Source: Dyella marensis
Lineage (GTDB): Bacteria; Pseudomonadota; Gammaproteobacteria; Xanthomonadales; Rhodanobacteraceae
Reading direction: 5' to 3'
DNA: 37,691 nucleotides
NCBI RefSeq assembly: GCF_900112865.1
Contig: NZ_FONH01000029.1
Coordinates: forward strand, 1-37,691
A program made the position numbers and the translations under genes. Positions within the stretch are counted from its first letter, which is position 1. Every line of letters begins with the position of its first letter. The notes beneath the pieces were generated by a model that ran no database searches, was not told the DNA's origin, and was given only the letters and a program-made list of their open reading frames with translations. Positions 1-8,617 of this stretch are shown in pieces.

Positions 1-4
1 CTAC

Positions 5-1195
<1,191 letters not shown>

Positions 1196-1264
1196 GCGCG
1201 CTAAACCCCGATGGAGTCAGATAACGAAAAAGAAGGAAGGCGATAACCGCGAAGACCAACTAAG

Positions 1265-1340
<76 letters not shown>

Positions 1341-1380
1341 ACGAAAACTGCCAGACCGAATTCTATTGGAGCAGGATCAA

Positions 1381-1454
1381 TGGAGCGGGAGACGGGAATC
1401 GAACCCGCACCATCAGCTTGGAAGGCTGAGGTTCTACCGTTGAACTACTCCCGC
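1381..1454 (-). tRNA. tRNA-Gly (anticodon TCC)
   Basis: A 74-nt tRNA with encoded CCA. The acceptor stem is GCGGGAG paired with CTCCCGC, the anticodon loop is CTTCCAA with anticodon TCC, and the T-loop is TTCGATT. It lies between tRNA-Tyr and tRNA-Thr in the same transcript as tuf. Confidence 0.97.
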
Positions 1455-1470
1455 CTACGCGGAACTCGTC

Positions 1471-1556
1471 TGGTGGAGGAAGGTGGATTCGAACCACCGA
1501 AGGCGTAAGCCAGCAGATTTACAGTCTGCCCCCGTTGGCCGCTTGGGTATTCCTCC
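1471..1556 (-). tRNA. tRNA-Tyr (anticodon GTA)
   Basis: An 86-nt class II tRNA with a long variable arm and encoded CCA. The acceptor stem is GGAGGAA paired with TTCCTCC, and the anticodon stem-loop CAGACTGTAAATCTG has anticodon GTA. It is the first gene of the tRNA-tuf operon, only about 15 bases from the -10 box of the promoter at 1571-1599. Confidence 0.97.
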
Positions 1557-1570
1557 AACAAAGAACGGCT

Positions 1571-1599
1571 ATTGTGTGGATCGGGCCGGGCTCTGTCAA
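1571..1599 (-). promoter_or_regulatory. sigma-70 promoter of the tRNA-tuf operon
   Basis: On the minus strand a perfect -35 box TTGACA (1594-1599) is followed by a 17-base spacer and the -10 box CACAAT (1571-1576; 4 of 6 bases match TATAAT). The 5' end of tRNA-Tyr follows about 15 bases after the -10 box. Hexamers, spacing and position all fit a strong stable-RNA promoter. No other clear promoter lies before the tRNAs or tuf, so the whole set is probably one transcript processed by RNases. Confidence 0.8.
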
Positions 1600-1662
1600 C
1601 ACCCGACGACGCAAAAAATCCCTGCGCAATGCCTGCGAATGATCGCTTGCGCGCGGCCGTGC

Positions 1663-2151
1663 TCAGCCGTCCGCAAGCGCCTTCGCGTCGATCAGCTGCT
1701 CCATCTCCTTGGACAGGTCCATCAGGCGTTTTGCCTGCGCCTGCAGTTGCCGTTCCGCCTCGTCGCGCGGCTCCCAGACCGGCACCGGCGTGGGCTTGCC
1801 TTCGGGGCTGTCGAGCGCGACGAACACCATCACGCAGCTGGTCGCCAGGCGGTGCTCGTCCTTGCGCAGATCGCGCGCCAGCACGTCCACCGCCATGTGC
1901 ATGCTGGAGCGGCCCGTGTGGATCAGCCGCGCACGCACGGTCACCAGGTCGCCGATCAGGATCGGCGCCACGAACTGGATGCCGCTCACCGATGCGGTGA
2001 CGCAATACGCCCCGCTCCATGCCACCGCGCAGGCGTAGCCGGCCTGGTCGATCCATTTCATCGCCATGCCGCCGTGCACCTTGCCGCCGAAATTGACGTC
2101 GGTCGGCTGGGCGAGGAAACGGAAACTGACTTCGTGCTGCGTGCCCGACAT
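1663..2151 (-). CDS. Acyl-CoA thioesterase, hot-dog fold (YciA-like)
   Basis: Predicted to hydrolyse acyl-CoA thioesters to free acid and CoA in the cytoplasm. The chosen start, residues MSGTQHEVSF, gives 162 residues, a normal length for the single hot-dog YciA/cytosolic thioesterase group. The frame stays open 77 codons further upstream, but that extension overlaps the neighbouring GNAT gene and is low-complexity arginine/alanine sequence, so it is rejected. A GGAG lies before this ATG. The family motif NFGGKVHGG (residues 20-28) leads into the central hot-dog helix WIDQAGYACA. The C-terminal 30 residues are charged and helical. It lies 29 bases downstream of the GNAT gene on the same strand and may be co-transcribed. 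Chain-length specificity cannot be read from the sequence. Confidence 0.85.
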   Translation of the reverse strand: MSGTQHEVSFRFLAQPTDVNFGGKVHGGMAMKWIDQAGYACAVAWSGAYCVTASVSGIQFVAPILIGDLVTVRARLIHTGRSSMHMAVDVLARDLRKDEHRLATSCVMVFVALDSPEGKPTPVPVWEPRDEAERQLQAQAKRLMDLSKEMEQLIDAKALADG

Positions 2152-2180
2152 GGAGGCTCCGGCTGGTGAAAGGGCGCCTA

Positions 2181-2690
2181 TTATGCCGCCGGCCCGCGCG
2201 TCCCGGCGCGGCGCAAGGTAAGCGCCATCGGGGTGCTGACCACGCCCTTCGGCGAGCGCCCTTCCGGCCCGGTCGGCACGAAGCCCAGATGCCGGTAGAC
2301 CGGCACGGCGCAGCGCGAGGCATTCAGGGTGAAGCGGCGGGTGCCGGCGCGCCGGATGGCGTCGCGCATGGTCCGCCGCCACAGCTTTCCGGCGATGCCG
2401 CGGCCCTGGTAGCGCGTGCCGACGAACAGCTGCACCAGGTGGCTGTCGTCGCGCATCCCCGCCACGCCGACCAGCACGGGACCGAGGAAGGCCAGGTGAA
2501 AACGCTGCCCGGCCAGCATCCGCTCGCGGAAGCCGCGGGCGCTGAAACGCGCCAGCATCGCCCGCCCTACCCGCCGGGGTTGATCCGGCACCACCCAGCG
2601 ACGCGCCACCCGGCGCACCAGCAGGCCGATCGCCCGGGCATCTTCAGGGCGACCCAGGCGCATGCGCAGCGAACCGGTTTTCGCGGACAT
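2181..2690 (-). CDS. GNAT-family N-acetyltransferase
   Basis: A 169-residue single-domain GNAT acetyltransferase. The start was set at the ATG preceded by GGGAGGT on the minus strand; an in-frame ATG 22 codons upstream lacks such a site and would run towards the ychF terminator. The acetyl-CoA pyrophosphate-binding motif is visible as RYQGRGIAGKLW (residues 93-104), followed by the beta-5 region ending in VYRHLGF (about 131-137), typical of the fold. The N-terminus is rich in arginine. The substrate is unknown. It is probably co-transcribed with the thioesterase 29 bases downstream. Confidence 0.8.
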   Translation of the reverse strand: MSAKTGSLRMRLGRPEDARAIGLLVRRVARRWVVPDQPRRVGRAMLARFSARGFRERMLAGQRFHLAFLGPVLVGVAGMRDDSHLVQLFVGTRYQGRGIAGKLWRRTMRDAIRRAGTRRFTLNASRCAVPVYRHLGFVPTGPEGRSPKGVVSTPMALTLRRAGTRGPAA

Positions 2691-2739
2691 TCCGACCTCC
2701 CGGGCGACCCGCACAGTCTGGCAGCGTCCGCCCCGCAAC

Positions 2740-2775
2740 GAAAAAGCGGCGGACACCGCGAGGTGCCGCCGCCTT
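2740..2775 (-). terminator. Rho-independent terminator after ychF
   Basis: On the minus strand a GC-rich stem, GCGGCGG...CACC against GGTG...CCGCCGC with a TCGC loop and one bulged base, is followed directly by TTTTT. It starts about 20 bases beyond the ychF stop and precedes the GNAT gene, so it should end the ychF transcript. Confidence 0.8.
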
Positions 2776-2795
2776 CGATGCTCAAGCGATAAACG

Positions 2796-3887
2796 TCAGA
2801 CGTTGAACAGGAAGTGCAGCACGTCGCCGTCCTTCACCACGTAGTCTTTGCCTTCCTTGCGCAGGCGGCCCGCCGAGGCGGCGCCGGCCTCGCCCTTGAA
2901 CTGGATGAAATCGTCGTACGACACCGTCTCGGCGCGGATGAAGCCGCGCTCGAAATCGGTATGGATCACGCCGGCCGCCTGCGGGGCGGTGAAGCCGCGC
3001 TTGATCGTCCAGGCGCGCACTTCCTTCACGCCGGCGGTGAAATAGGTCTGCAGGTTGAGCAGCTTGTAGCCGGCGCGGATCACGCGATTGAGGCCCGGCT
3101 CGTCCAGGCCCAGGTCCTTGAGGAACTCGTCGCGGTCGGCGTCTTCCAGCTGGGACATTTCTTCTTCGATCGCCGCGCACACCGGCACCACCTCGGCGCC
3201 CTCCACGGCGGCGCGGGCACGCACGGCGTCGAGGTGCGGGTTGTTCTCGAAACCGTCCTCGCGCACGTTGGCGATGTACATCAGCGGCTTCAGCGTGAGC
3301 AGGAACAGGTCGCGCACCAGCGCCTTCTCTTCCTCGTCCAGGCCCAGGCTGCGCGCCACCTTGCCCTCGTTGAGGCCGGCGGCCAGCTTCTGCAGCACCG
3401 GCTTCCTGGCGATGGCCTCCTTGTCGTTGGCCTTGGCCGCGCGCTCGGCGCGGTTCAGCGCCTTCTCGACCGAATCCAGGTCGGCCAGCGCCAGCTCGGT
3501 GTCGATGGTTTCGATGTCGGCGATCGGATCGACCTTGCCCGCCACGTGCACGATGTCGCTGTGCTCGAAGCAGCGCACCACGTGCGCGATGGCGTCCACC
3601 TCGCGGATGTGCGCCAGGAACTTGTTGCCCAGGCCCTCGCCCTTGGAGGCGCCGGCGACCAGGCCCGCGATGTCGACGAATTCGACCGCGGTGGGGATCA
3701 CCTTCTGCGGATTGACGATGTCCGACAGCGCCTGCAGGCGCGCATCCGGCACCGACACCACGCCGACGTTCGGCTCGATGGTGCAGAACGGGAAGTTGGC
3801 GGCGGCGATGCCGGCCTTGGTCAGCGCGTTGAACAGGGTGGACTTGCCGACGTTAGGCAAGCCGACGATGCCGCATTTGATGCCCAT
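2796..3887 (-). CDS. ychF: Redox-regulated ribosome-binding ATPase YchF
   Basis: An Obg-family P-loop protein that binds ribosomes and, as is known for the family, prefers ATP to GTP. The 363 residues match the usual length. The N-terminal G domain has the P-loop GLPNVGKST at residues 9-17. The G4 position reads NVRED in the stretch [13 protein letters not shown] instead of NKxD, the hallmark of the YchF subfamily. A coiled helical insertion spans roughly residues 130-190, and the C-terminal TGS domain includes the [10 protein letters not shown] segment. It lies directly after pth, as in many gammaproteobacteria. The gap to pth holds a GGGAATN heptad palindrome. A terminator follows at 2740-2775. 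Confidence 0.98.
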   Translation of the reverse strand: MGIKCGIVGLPNVGKSTLFNALTKAGIAAANFPFCTIEPNVGVVSVPDARLQALSDIVNPQKVIPTAVEFVDIAGLVAGASKGEGLGNKFLAHIREVDAIAHVVRCFEHSDIVHVAGKVDPIADIETIDTELALADLDSVEKALNRAERAAKANDKEAIARKPVLQKLAAGLNEGKVARSLGLDEEEKALVRDLFLLTLKPLMYIANVREDGFENNPHLDAVRARAAVEGAEVVPVCAAIEEEMSQLEDADRDEFLKDLGLDEPGLNRVIRAGYKLLNLQTYFTAGVKEVRAWTIKRGFTAPQAAGVIHTDFERGFIRAETVSYDDFIQFKGEAGAASAGRLRKEGKDYVVKDGDVLHFLFNV

Positions 3888-3897
3888 GGGTAGATCC

Positions 3898-3983
3898 GGG
3901 AATAGGGAATGGAGAATGGGGAATAGTAGAACCGGCCCAGGCGAATCGCTCAGCGATTCCCCATTCCCGATTCCCTATTCCCT
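3898..3983. repeat. Palindromic GGGAATN heptad element (copy 1)
   Basis: The left arm (3898-3925) reads as tandem heptads GGGAATA, GGGAATG and close variants on the plus strand. The right arm (3955-3983) reads the same heptads on the minus strand, so the RNA could fold into a long hairpin around the 29-base centre. The right arm runs into the end of pth: the last ten codons and the stop of that gene belong to the repeat. A second copy lies at 5360-5431. From memory, heptad elements of this kind occur in Xanthomonadales genomes; no search was made. Confidence 0.85.
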
Positions 3984-4555
3984 GGTGTGTGCAACTGCTG
4001 CATCGCCTTGTCGAACTGCCCGGAAACGGCCAGCGGCAGCACGTCCAGCGCGCGCGCGATGCCGTCCAGGATGGCGTCCTCGTCCCTGGCGGACGGACGG
4101 CCCAGCACCCAGGGCGTGACCTTGTCCTTGTGGCCCGGATGGCCGATGCCGATGCGCAGGCGATGGAACTTGGCGTGGCCGAGGTGGGCGATGGTGTCGC
4201 GCAGGCCGTTCTGGCCGCCGTGGCCGCCGTCGAACTTCAGGCGCACCGTGCCGGCGTCCAGGTCCAGCTCGTCGTGCGCGAGCAGGCACTGGGCCGGCTC
4301 GATCTTGTAGTAGCGCAGCGCCGAAGCCACGGCGAGGCCGCTCTTGTTCATGAAAGTGGCCGGCTTGAGCAGCCATACCGGCTCGCCGCCGATGCGGACC
4401 TTGCAGGTCTCGCCGTGCAGCTTGCCGTCGAAGCCCCAGCGCTCGCCCTGCCCCGCCGCAAGGGCGTCCACAAACCAGAACCCGGCGTTATGCCGGGTTC
4501 GGAGATATTCGGCACCGGGATTGCCCAGTCCGACGATGAGGCGCAGACCCGCCAT
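3950..4555 (-). CDS. pth: Peptidyl-tRNA hydrolase
   Basis: Releases tRNA from peptidyl-tRNA that has dropped off ribosomes; cytoplasmic. The 201-residue protein has the conserved N12, catalytic H22 (in [11 protein letters not shown]), the MNKSG motif with N70, and D95 in AHDELD, all equivalent to known active-site residues of the bacterial Pth family. Its last ten residues, [10 protein letters not shown], are translated from a GGGAATN heptad repeat arm (3955-3983), so the native C-terminus was probably lost or extended when the repeat inserted. It follows rplY on the same strand with a strong hairpin between them, an order seen in many gammaproteobacteria, and precedes ychF. Confidence 0.98.
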   Translation of the reverse strand: MAGLRLIVGLGNPGAEYLRTRHNAGFWFVDALAAGQGERWGFDGKLHGETCKVRIGGEPVWLLKPATFMNKSGLAVASALRYYKIEPAQCLLAHDELDLDAGTVRLKFDGGHGGQNGLRDTIAHLGHAKFHRLRIGIGHPGHKDKVTPWVLGRPSARDEDAILDGIARALDVLPLAVSGQFDKAMQQLHTPGNRESGMGNR

Positions 4556-4577
4556 GGATAGCCGGCAAGCACGCGGC

Positions 4578-4608
4578 GTCCGCCCGCGCCGGGAAGGCGC
4601 GGGCGGAC
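4578..4608 (-). other. Perfect 13-bp hairpin between rplY and pth
   Basis: GTCCGCCCGCGCC pairs perfectly with GGCGCGGGCGGAC around a five-base loop. No T-tract follows on the minus strand, so it is not a typical Rho-independent terminator. It sits seven bases beyond the rplY stop and could attenuate expression of pth or protect the 3' end of rplY mRNA, which needs a far higher output than pth. Confidence 0.7.
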
Positions 4609-4615
4609 GTGCGAC

Positions 4616-5266
4616 TTACTTCTTGGCGTCCTTGCTGGCGTCGGCCGGAGCGGCTTCGCCCTCGGCCGGGGCCTCTTCGACTTCTTCCTTCACCGTGTTG
4701 GCGGTGACCACGGCGATGTCGTGGTCGGCACCCTGGTGCAGGGCCGGCACGTCGACGCCCTTCGGCAACTTCACCTGCGACAGATGGATGATGTCGCCCG
4801 GCTTGAGGTCCGACAGGTCGAGTTCGATGAACTCCGGCAGGTCCTTCGGCAGGCAGGACACTTCCACTTCGGTCAGGTTGTGCGAGATCACCACGCCGGA
4901 GGTCTTGCCGGCCGGGGACTTCTCCTGGTTCAGGAAGTGCAGCGGCACGTTGACGCGAACGGCTTCGTTCTCGTTGATGCGCAGGAAGTCCATGTGCAGC
5001 ATCTGCTGCTTGAACGGATGCTTCTGCCAGTCGCGCACCAGCACCTTCTGCACCTTGCCGTCGATGTTCAGGTCGAGCACCGAGGAGAAGAACCACTCGT
5101 TCTTGGCGGCAAGCAGGATGGTGTTGTGGAAGATCTGGATGCTTTCCGGGGGCTGGCCCGCACCGTAGACGACGGCCGGCACGAACTCCGCACGACGCAG
5201 GCGGCGGCTCGCACCTTTCCCCTCGTCCTTGCGGCTCTCGGCCTTGATTTCATGAATCTGTGCCAT
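4616..5266 (-). CDS. rplY: 50S ribosomal protein L25 (CTC-type)
   Basis: Binds 5S rRNA in the large ribosomal subunit. The start is the MAQIHEIKAESRKDEGKGA methionine, giving 216 residues. The reading frame stays open far upstream through prs, but that is an out-of-frame shadow. Residues 1-92 form the L25 5S-rRNA-binding domain and about 97-185 the CTC/TL5 C-terminal beta domain. The tail after residue 190 is acidic and alanine-rich, as in other long L25 proteins. The gene lies between prs and pth, the common gammaproteobacterial order, with a heptad palindrome upstream (5360-5431) and a strong hairpin downstream (4578-4608). Confidence 0.97.
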   Translation of the reverse strand: MAQIHEIKAESRKDEGKGASRRLRRAEFVPAVVYGAGQPPESIQIFHNTILLAAKNEWFFSSVLDLNIDGKVQKVLVRDWQKHPFKQQMLHMDFLRINENEAVRVNVPLHFLNQEKSPAGKTSGVVISHNLTEVEVSCLPKDLPEFIELDLSDLKPGDIIHLSQVKLPKGVDVPALHQGADHDIAVVTANTVKEEVEEAPAEGEAAPADASKDAKK

Positions 5267-5359
5267 GTTGGCGATTCCTACTTCAGGTTGTGATCCGCCT
5301 CGCGGCGGCTGGGGTGACTCCCTCGCGACCAAGGGAGTCGGAAACTTTTTGAGTGAACA

Positions 5360-5431
5360 GGGAATAGAGAATAGGGAATCGAGGGTGCGCTCTGGCTTTT
5401 CCGATTCCCTATTTCCTATTCCCGATTCCCT
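5360..5431. repeat. Palindromic GGGAATN heptad element (copy 2)
   Basis: The plus-strand heptads of the left arm (5360-5380: GGGAATA, GAGAATA, GGGAATC) face minus-strand heptads in the right arm (5401-5431). The arms fold back on each other around about 20 bases. It starts 6 bases beyond the prs stop codon and ends 93 bases short of the rplY start. With the copy at 3898-3983 it brackets the rplY-pth pair. Confidence 0.85.
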
Positions 5432-5436
5432 TCCAA

Positions 5437-6399
5437 TCAATCCACGTAGAGCGAGCTGACCGATTCGCCGAACGCGATGCGGCGGATCGTCTCCGCCAGC
5501 AGTTCGGCCACCGACAGCTGGCGGATCTTGGCGCAGGCCTGGGCTTCCGGGCGCAGCGGCAAGGTGTTGGTCACCACCAGCTGGTCGAGCTGGGAGTTCT
5601 CGATGTTGCTGATCGCGGCGCCGGACAGCACCGGATGCACGCAGTACGCCACCACCTTGCGGGCGCCGCGCTCCTTCAGCGCCGCGGCGGCCGCGCACAG
5701 GGTGCCGGCGGTGTCGACGATGTCGTCGACCAGCACGCAGGTCTTGCCGTCGACATCGCCGATGATGTTCATCACCGTGGCCACGTTCGCCTTCGGGCGG
5801 CGCTTGTCGATGATCGCCAGGTCCGCGTCGTCCAGCCGCTTGGCCAGCGCGCGGGCGCGCACCACGCCGCCGACGTCCGGGCTCACCACGATCAGGTTGT
5901 CCATCGAGTGGTTGCGCCAGATGTCCGCCAGCAGCAGCGGCGAGGCATAGACGTTGTCCACCGGGATGTCGAAGAAGCCCTGGATCTGGTCCGCGTGCAG
6001 GTCCACCGTAAGCACACGGTCCACGCCGACGGTGCCGATCATCTTGGCCACCATCTTGGCGGTGATCGGCACGCGCGCCGAGCGCGGGCGGCGATCCTGG
6101 CGGGCATAGCCGAAGTACGGCATCACCGCGGTCACGCTGGCCGCCGAGGCGCGCTTGAGCGCGTCCACCAGGGTCAGCAGCTCGAACAGGTTCTCCGCGC
6201 TGGGCGCGCCCGTCGGCTGGATCACGAACACTTCCTGCCGGCGGACGTTCTCCTCGATCTCGATCTGCGTCTCGCCGTCGCTGAAGCGGCCGACCAGCGC
6301 CTTGCCGAGCGGCACGCCCAGCCGCGTGGCGACATCCTCGGCCAGGGCGCGGTGCGCATTGCCGGTGAAGAGCATCGGGGTGGACGTGTCCACGGTCAT
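5437..6399 (-). CDS. prs: Ribose-phosphate pyrophosphokinase
   Basis: Makes PRPP from ribose 5-phosphate and ATP, feeding purine, pyrimidine, histidine, tryptophan and NAD synthesis. The 320 residues match bacterial class I PRPP synthases. Residues near 100-105 (RQDRRP) belong to the ATP-binding loop region, [12 protein letters not shown] (132-143) is the metal-binding signature, and [13 protein letters not shown] (222-234) is the PRPP-binding loop. It follows ispE and tRNA-Gln on the same strand, an order conserved in many gammaproteobacteria. Confidence 0.98.
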   Translation of the reverse strand: MTVDTSTPMLFTGNAHRALAEDVATRLGVPLGKALVGRFSDGETQIEIEENVRRQEVFVIQPTGAPSAENLFELLTLVDALKRASAASVTAVMPYFGYARQDRRPRSARVPITAKMVAKMIGTVGVDRVLTVDLHADQIQGFFDIPVDNVYASPLLLADIWRNHSMDNLIVVSPDVGGVVRARALAKRLDDADLAIIDKRRPKANVATVMNIIGDVDGKTCVLVDDIVDTAGTLCAAAAALKERGARKVVAYCVHPVLSGAAISNIENSQLDQLVVTNTLPLRPEAQACAKIRQLSVAELLAETIRRIAFGESVSSLYVD

Positions 6400-6432
6400 T
6401 GCGGTGAGCCTTTGGCCATCTCGATTTCGAAG

Positions 6433-6509
6433 TGGCTGGGGCGGCAGGATTCGAACCTGCGCATGCGGGAATCAAAATCCCGTGCCTTAACCAGCTTGGC
6501 GACGCCCCA
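6433..6509 (-). tRNA. tRNA-Gln (anticodon TTG)
   Basis: A 77-nt tRNA with encoded CCA. It begins with T1 as glutamine tRNAs do (TGGGGCGTC...), has the anticodon loop TTTTGAT with anticodon TTG, and a TTCGAAT T-loop. It lies between ispE and prs on the same strand. No integrase or repeated 3' fragment is seen nearby, so it does not appear to be in use as an attachment site. Confidence 0.97.
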
Positions 6510-6566
6510 GTGAATTTTTTTGGCTCCGGCCCGCCTCGCGGCGCGCCGGAGCTTGATGCTTGCGGC

Positions 6567-7949
6567 TCAGGCGGCGCCGCGATGGCGCGCCAGGGCCTCC
6601 TGCAACGGGGAACGCTCCACGCCGACGGCCACATGGGCCGAGCATGAGGGCGGGCATTTCTCGGCGACGAATTCCGCCCGTTCCTGCGACTTGGTCTCGA
6701 GGAACACGCAACCGCCACTGCCGGAGAGCCTCGCCCGACCGAACTCGTTCAGCCAGCCCAGCGCCGCGGCCACCCGGGGATGGCGCGCGCGTACGACCGG
6801 CTCGAAGACGTTTTCGGCTGTTTCGCCCGAAGCAAAGGATGAAATTGTGGCTGGCGGAGCATTTCGTGTCAATTCAGACGCTTGAAAAAGCTCGGCGGTG
6901 GGCACCTGTTCGCGCGGATCGACCACCACGTACCAGCGCTGCGGCAGCACGATCGGCTGCAGCCGGTCGCCCACCCCCTCGGCCCAGGCCGAGCGCCCGC
7001 GCACGAAGACCGGCACGTCGGCGCCGAGCTGGCGCCCCAGCCCGGCCAGTTCGTCCTCGGACAGGCCGGCGCCCCACAGATGATTGAGCGCGACCAGCAC
7101 CGTGGCCGCGTCCGAACTGCCGCCGCCCAGCCCCCCGCCGATGGGGATGCGCTTCTCCACCTCGATCTCCACCCCGGCGCCGGCCGGCGCATGCGGCTGC
7201 AGCAGGCGCGCGGCGCGGACCGCCAGGTCCTGTTCTTCCGGCACGCCGGGGACCTCGGTGAGGCGCCGCACCACGCCATCGAGGCGCGGCCGCAGCCGCA
7301 CCTCGTCGCCCCAGTCCAGCAGGCGGAACACCGTCTGCAGCTCGTGGTAGCCGTCGGGACGGCGCCCGGTGATGCGCAGGAACAGGTTCAGCTTGGCCGG
7401 CGCGGGCCAGACGGTCCAACCCTCCGGCCCCGGCGGCTCCAGCGTGCGGCTCATGAACACGCGCAGGTCGTCGGGGAAGCCGTTTTCGAGGTCCCGCTCG
7501 CGCGCGAACGCGAAGGCCGGGTCGCGCTTGTCGACCTCGACGAAGCCATGCTTGGCGTAGAACGGCGCATTCCATGGCACATCGGCCAGGGTGCCCAGGG
7601 TGATCTGCCGATAACCCGCGGCGCGGGCCCAGGCGCAGGCATGCTCCAGCAAGGCCGCGCCGATGCCTTTGCCGCCCCAGTCCGGCAGTACGTCGATCTC
7701 GGCCAGGCCGATGCCGGCCTCGTCCTCGGTATCCAGCCAGACGAAGCCGACCGGCTCGCCCGTCGCATCGCTGACCGCGACCCACACCAGGCCGCGCTCG
7801 GTCGCCAGCCGCAGCAGCTCCGGCGGCATGGTCACGGGGGCGTAGAAACGCCAGGCGCGATGGCCGCGGAACAGCTCCATGGCGTCGCGTTCGATGGCGC
7901 ACAGCGCCTCTACCTGCGCTGGCACGGCGCGCTGAATGCTGTAGCTCAT
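6567..7949 (-). CDS. ispE: GNAT acetyltransferase fused to IspE (CDP-ME kinase)
   Basis: One open frame of 460 codons carries two complete domains. Residues 1 to about 169 form a GNAT acetyltransferase (acetyl-CoA motif near DWGGKGIGAALLEHA, ending in RVFMSRTL as free-standing GNATs often do). From about residue 180 it is 4-diphosphocytidyl-2-C-methyl-D-erythritol kinase of the MEP isoprenoid pathway: PAPAKLNLFL with catalytic K186, the ATP loop GGGLGGGSSDAA from 271, GADVPVF with catalytic D311, and the C-terminal LSGSGGCVF motif. I read the junction codon by codon (bases 7500 to 7381) and found no stop. An internal ATG at 7454 (M166) could begin a stand-alone IspE of normal length, but no Shine-Dalgarno sequence precedes it. 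IspE is normally unfused. The substrate of the GNAT half is unknown. Confidence 0.9.
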   Translation of the reverse strand: MSYSIQRAVPAQVEALCAIERDAMELFRGHRAWRFYAPVTMPPELLRLATERGLVWVAVSDATGEPVGFVWLDTEDEAGIGLAEIDVLPDWGGKGIGAALLEHACAWARAAGYRQITLGTLADVPWNAPFYAKHGFVEVDKRDPAFAFARERDLENGFPDDLRVFMSRTLEPPGPEGWTVWPAPAKLNLFLRITGRRPDGYHELQTVFRLLDWGDEVRLRPRLDGVVRRLTEVPGVPEEQDLAVRAARLLQPHAPAGAGVEIEVEKRIPIGGGLGGGSSDAATVLVALNHLWGAGLSEDELAGLGRQLGADVPVFVRGRSAWAEGVGDRLQPIVLPQRWYVVVDPREQVPTAELFQASELTRNAPPATISSFASGETAENVFEPVVRARHPRVAAALGWLNEFGRARLSGSGGCVFLETKSQERAEFVAEKCPPSCSAHVAVGVERSPLQEALARHRGAA

Positions 7950-8008
7950 GTCGATTCCGACTGACGGCGCCTGGCCGCGGGGGCGCCAAGCCTACCCGCG
8001 GTGCGGCC

Positions 8009-8617
8009 TTACTGGAACGTCCAGGAGTCGATCGACAGCCGTACCCGGTACGGCGGCTTCTCCGCGAACACCTTCTTCGGCACCGGCGGCTGGCGGGTGG
8101 CGTCCCATTCGCGGTAGTCCACGTTCCAGCCATCCTGCTGCAGCAGCGACGGCAGGCGGTCGGTGCCGAAGCTGAGCTCGGCCGGGCCGCCGTCGGCGCG
8201 CAGGCCGAGCACCCAGGCGCGCAGGTCGCGCAGCGGCACGTCCCAGCCCAGCGCCTTGAGCATCAGCGACTCGGCATCCGGCCCGCGCAGGGGGCCGCCG
8301 TCGACACCTTCCAGCAGCGCACCGTCGGGGCCGCCGCTGAGGCGGAAGCTCTTGCCGACCACCGGCGAGCGCACGGTGAACTCGTAGCGCTCGCCGTCCT
8401 GCGACCAGTTCAGCGTGCCGCTGCCGCCGTCCTTGCCGTCGGAAATGCCCAGCTTGCCCTGCAGCACCCAATGGTCGGTGCCGGCCAGGACCCGCTCGCG
8501 CGCCTCCTGCTCGTTGAGCAGGGCGGCGTCGCCCTTCACGCGGACGGCGGGCGCCGGTGCGCAGGCGGCCAGCAGCAGCGGCAGCGCCGCCGCCGTGATG
8601 CGCAGGAAAGTCCTCAT
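8009..8617 (-). CDS. lolB: Outer-membrane lipoprotein LolB
   Basis: Receives lipoproteins from periplasmic LolA and inserts them into the outer membrane. The 202-residue product has a lipoprotein signal peptide with the lipobox LAAC and Cys19 as the lipidated residue. The body matches LolB: WVLQGKLGISDG near residues 50-61, an antiparallel beta-barrel pattern, and a C-terminal RVRLSIDSWTF strand. The start ATG overlaps the stop of the upstream TPR lipoprotein gene (ATGA), which implies translational coupling. lolB next to ispE-prs is the standard gammaproteobacterial context and supports the call. Confidence 0.94.
   Translation of the reverse strand: MRTFLRITAAALPLLLAACAPAPAVRVKGDAALLNEQEARERVLAGTDHWVLQGKLGISDGKDGGSGTLNWSQDGERYEFTVRSPVVGKSFRLSGGPDGALLEGVDGGPLRGPDAESLMLKALGWDVPLRDLRAWVLGLRADGGPAELSFGTDRLPSLLQQDGWNVDYREWDATRQPPVPKKVFAEKPPYRVRLSIDSWTFQ

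Noticed and set aside
6433-6509. tRNA-Gln as an integration site for a mobile element
   Set aside because: No integrase, no duplicated tRNA 3' fragment, and the neighbours ispE and prs are in their normal conserved order.
4616-6718. Apparent 700-residue protein joining rplY to an upstream region
   Set aside because: The frame is open through prs only as an out-of-frame shadow; L25 starts cleanly at 5266 and prs occupies the upstream part in its own frame.
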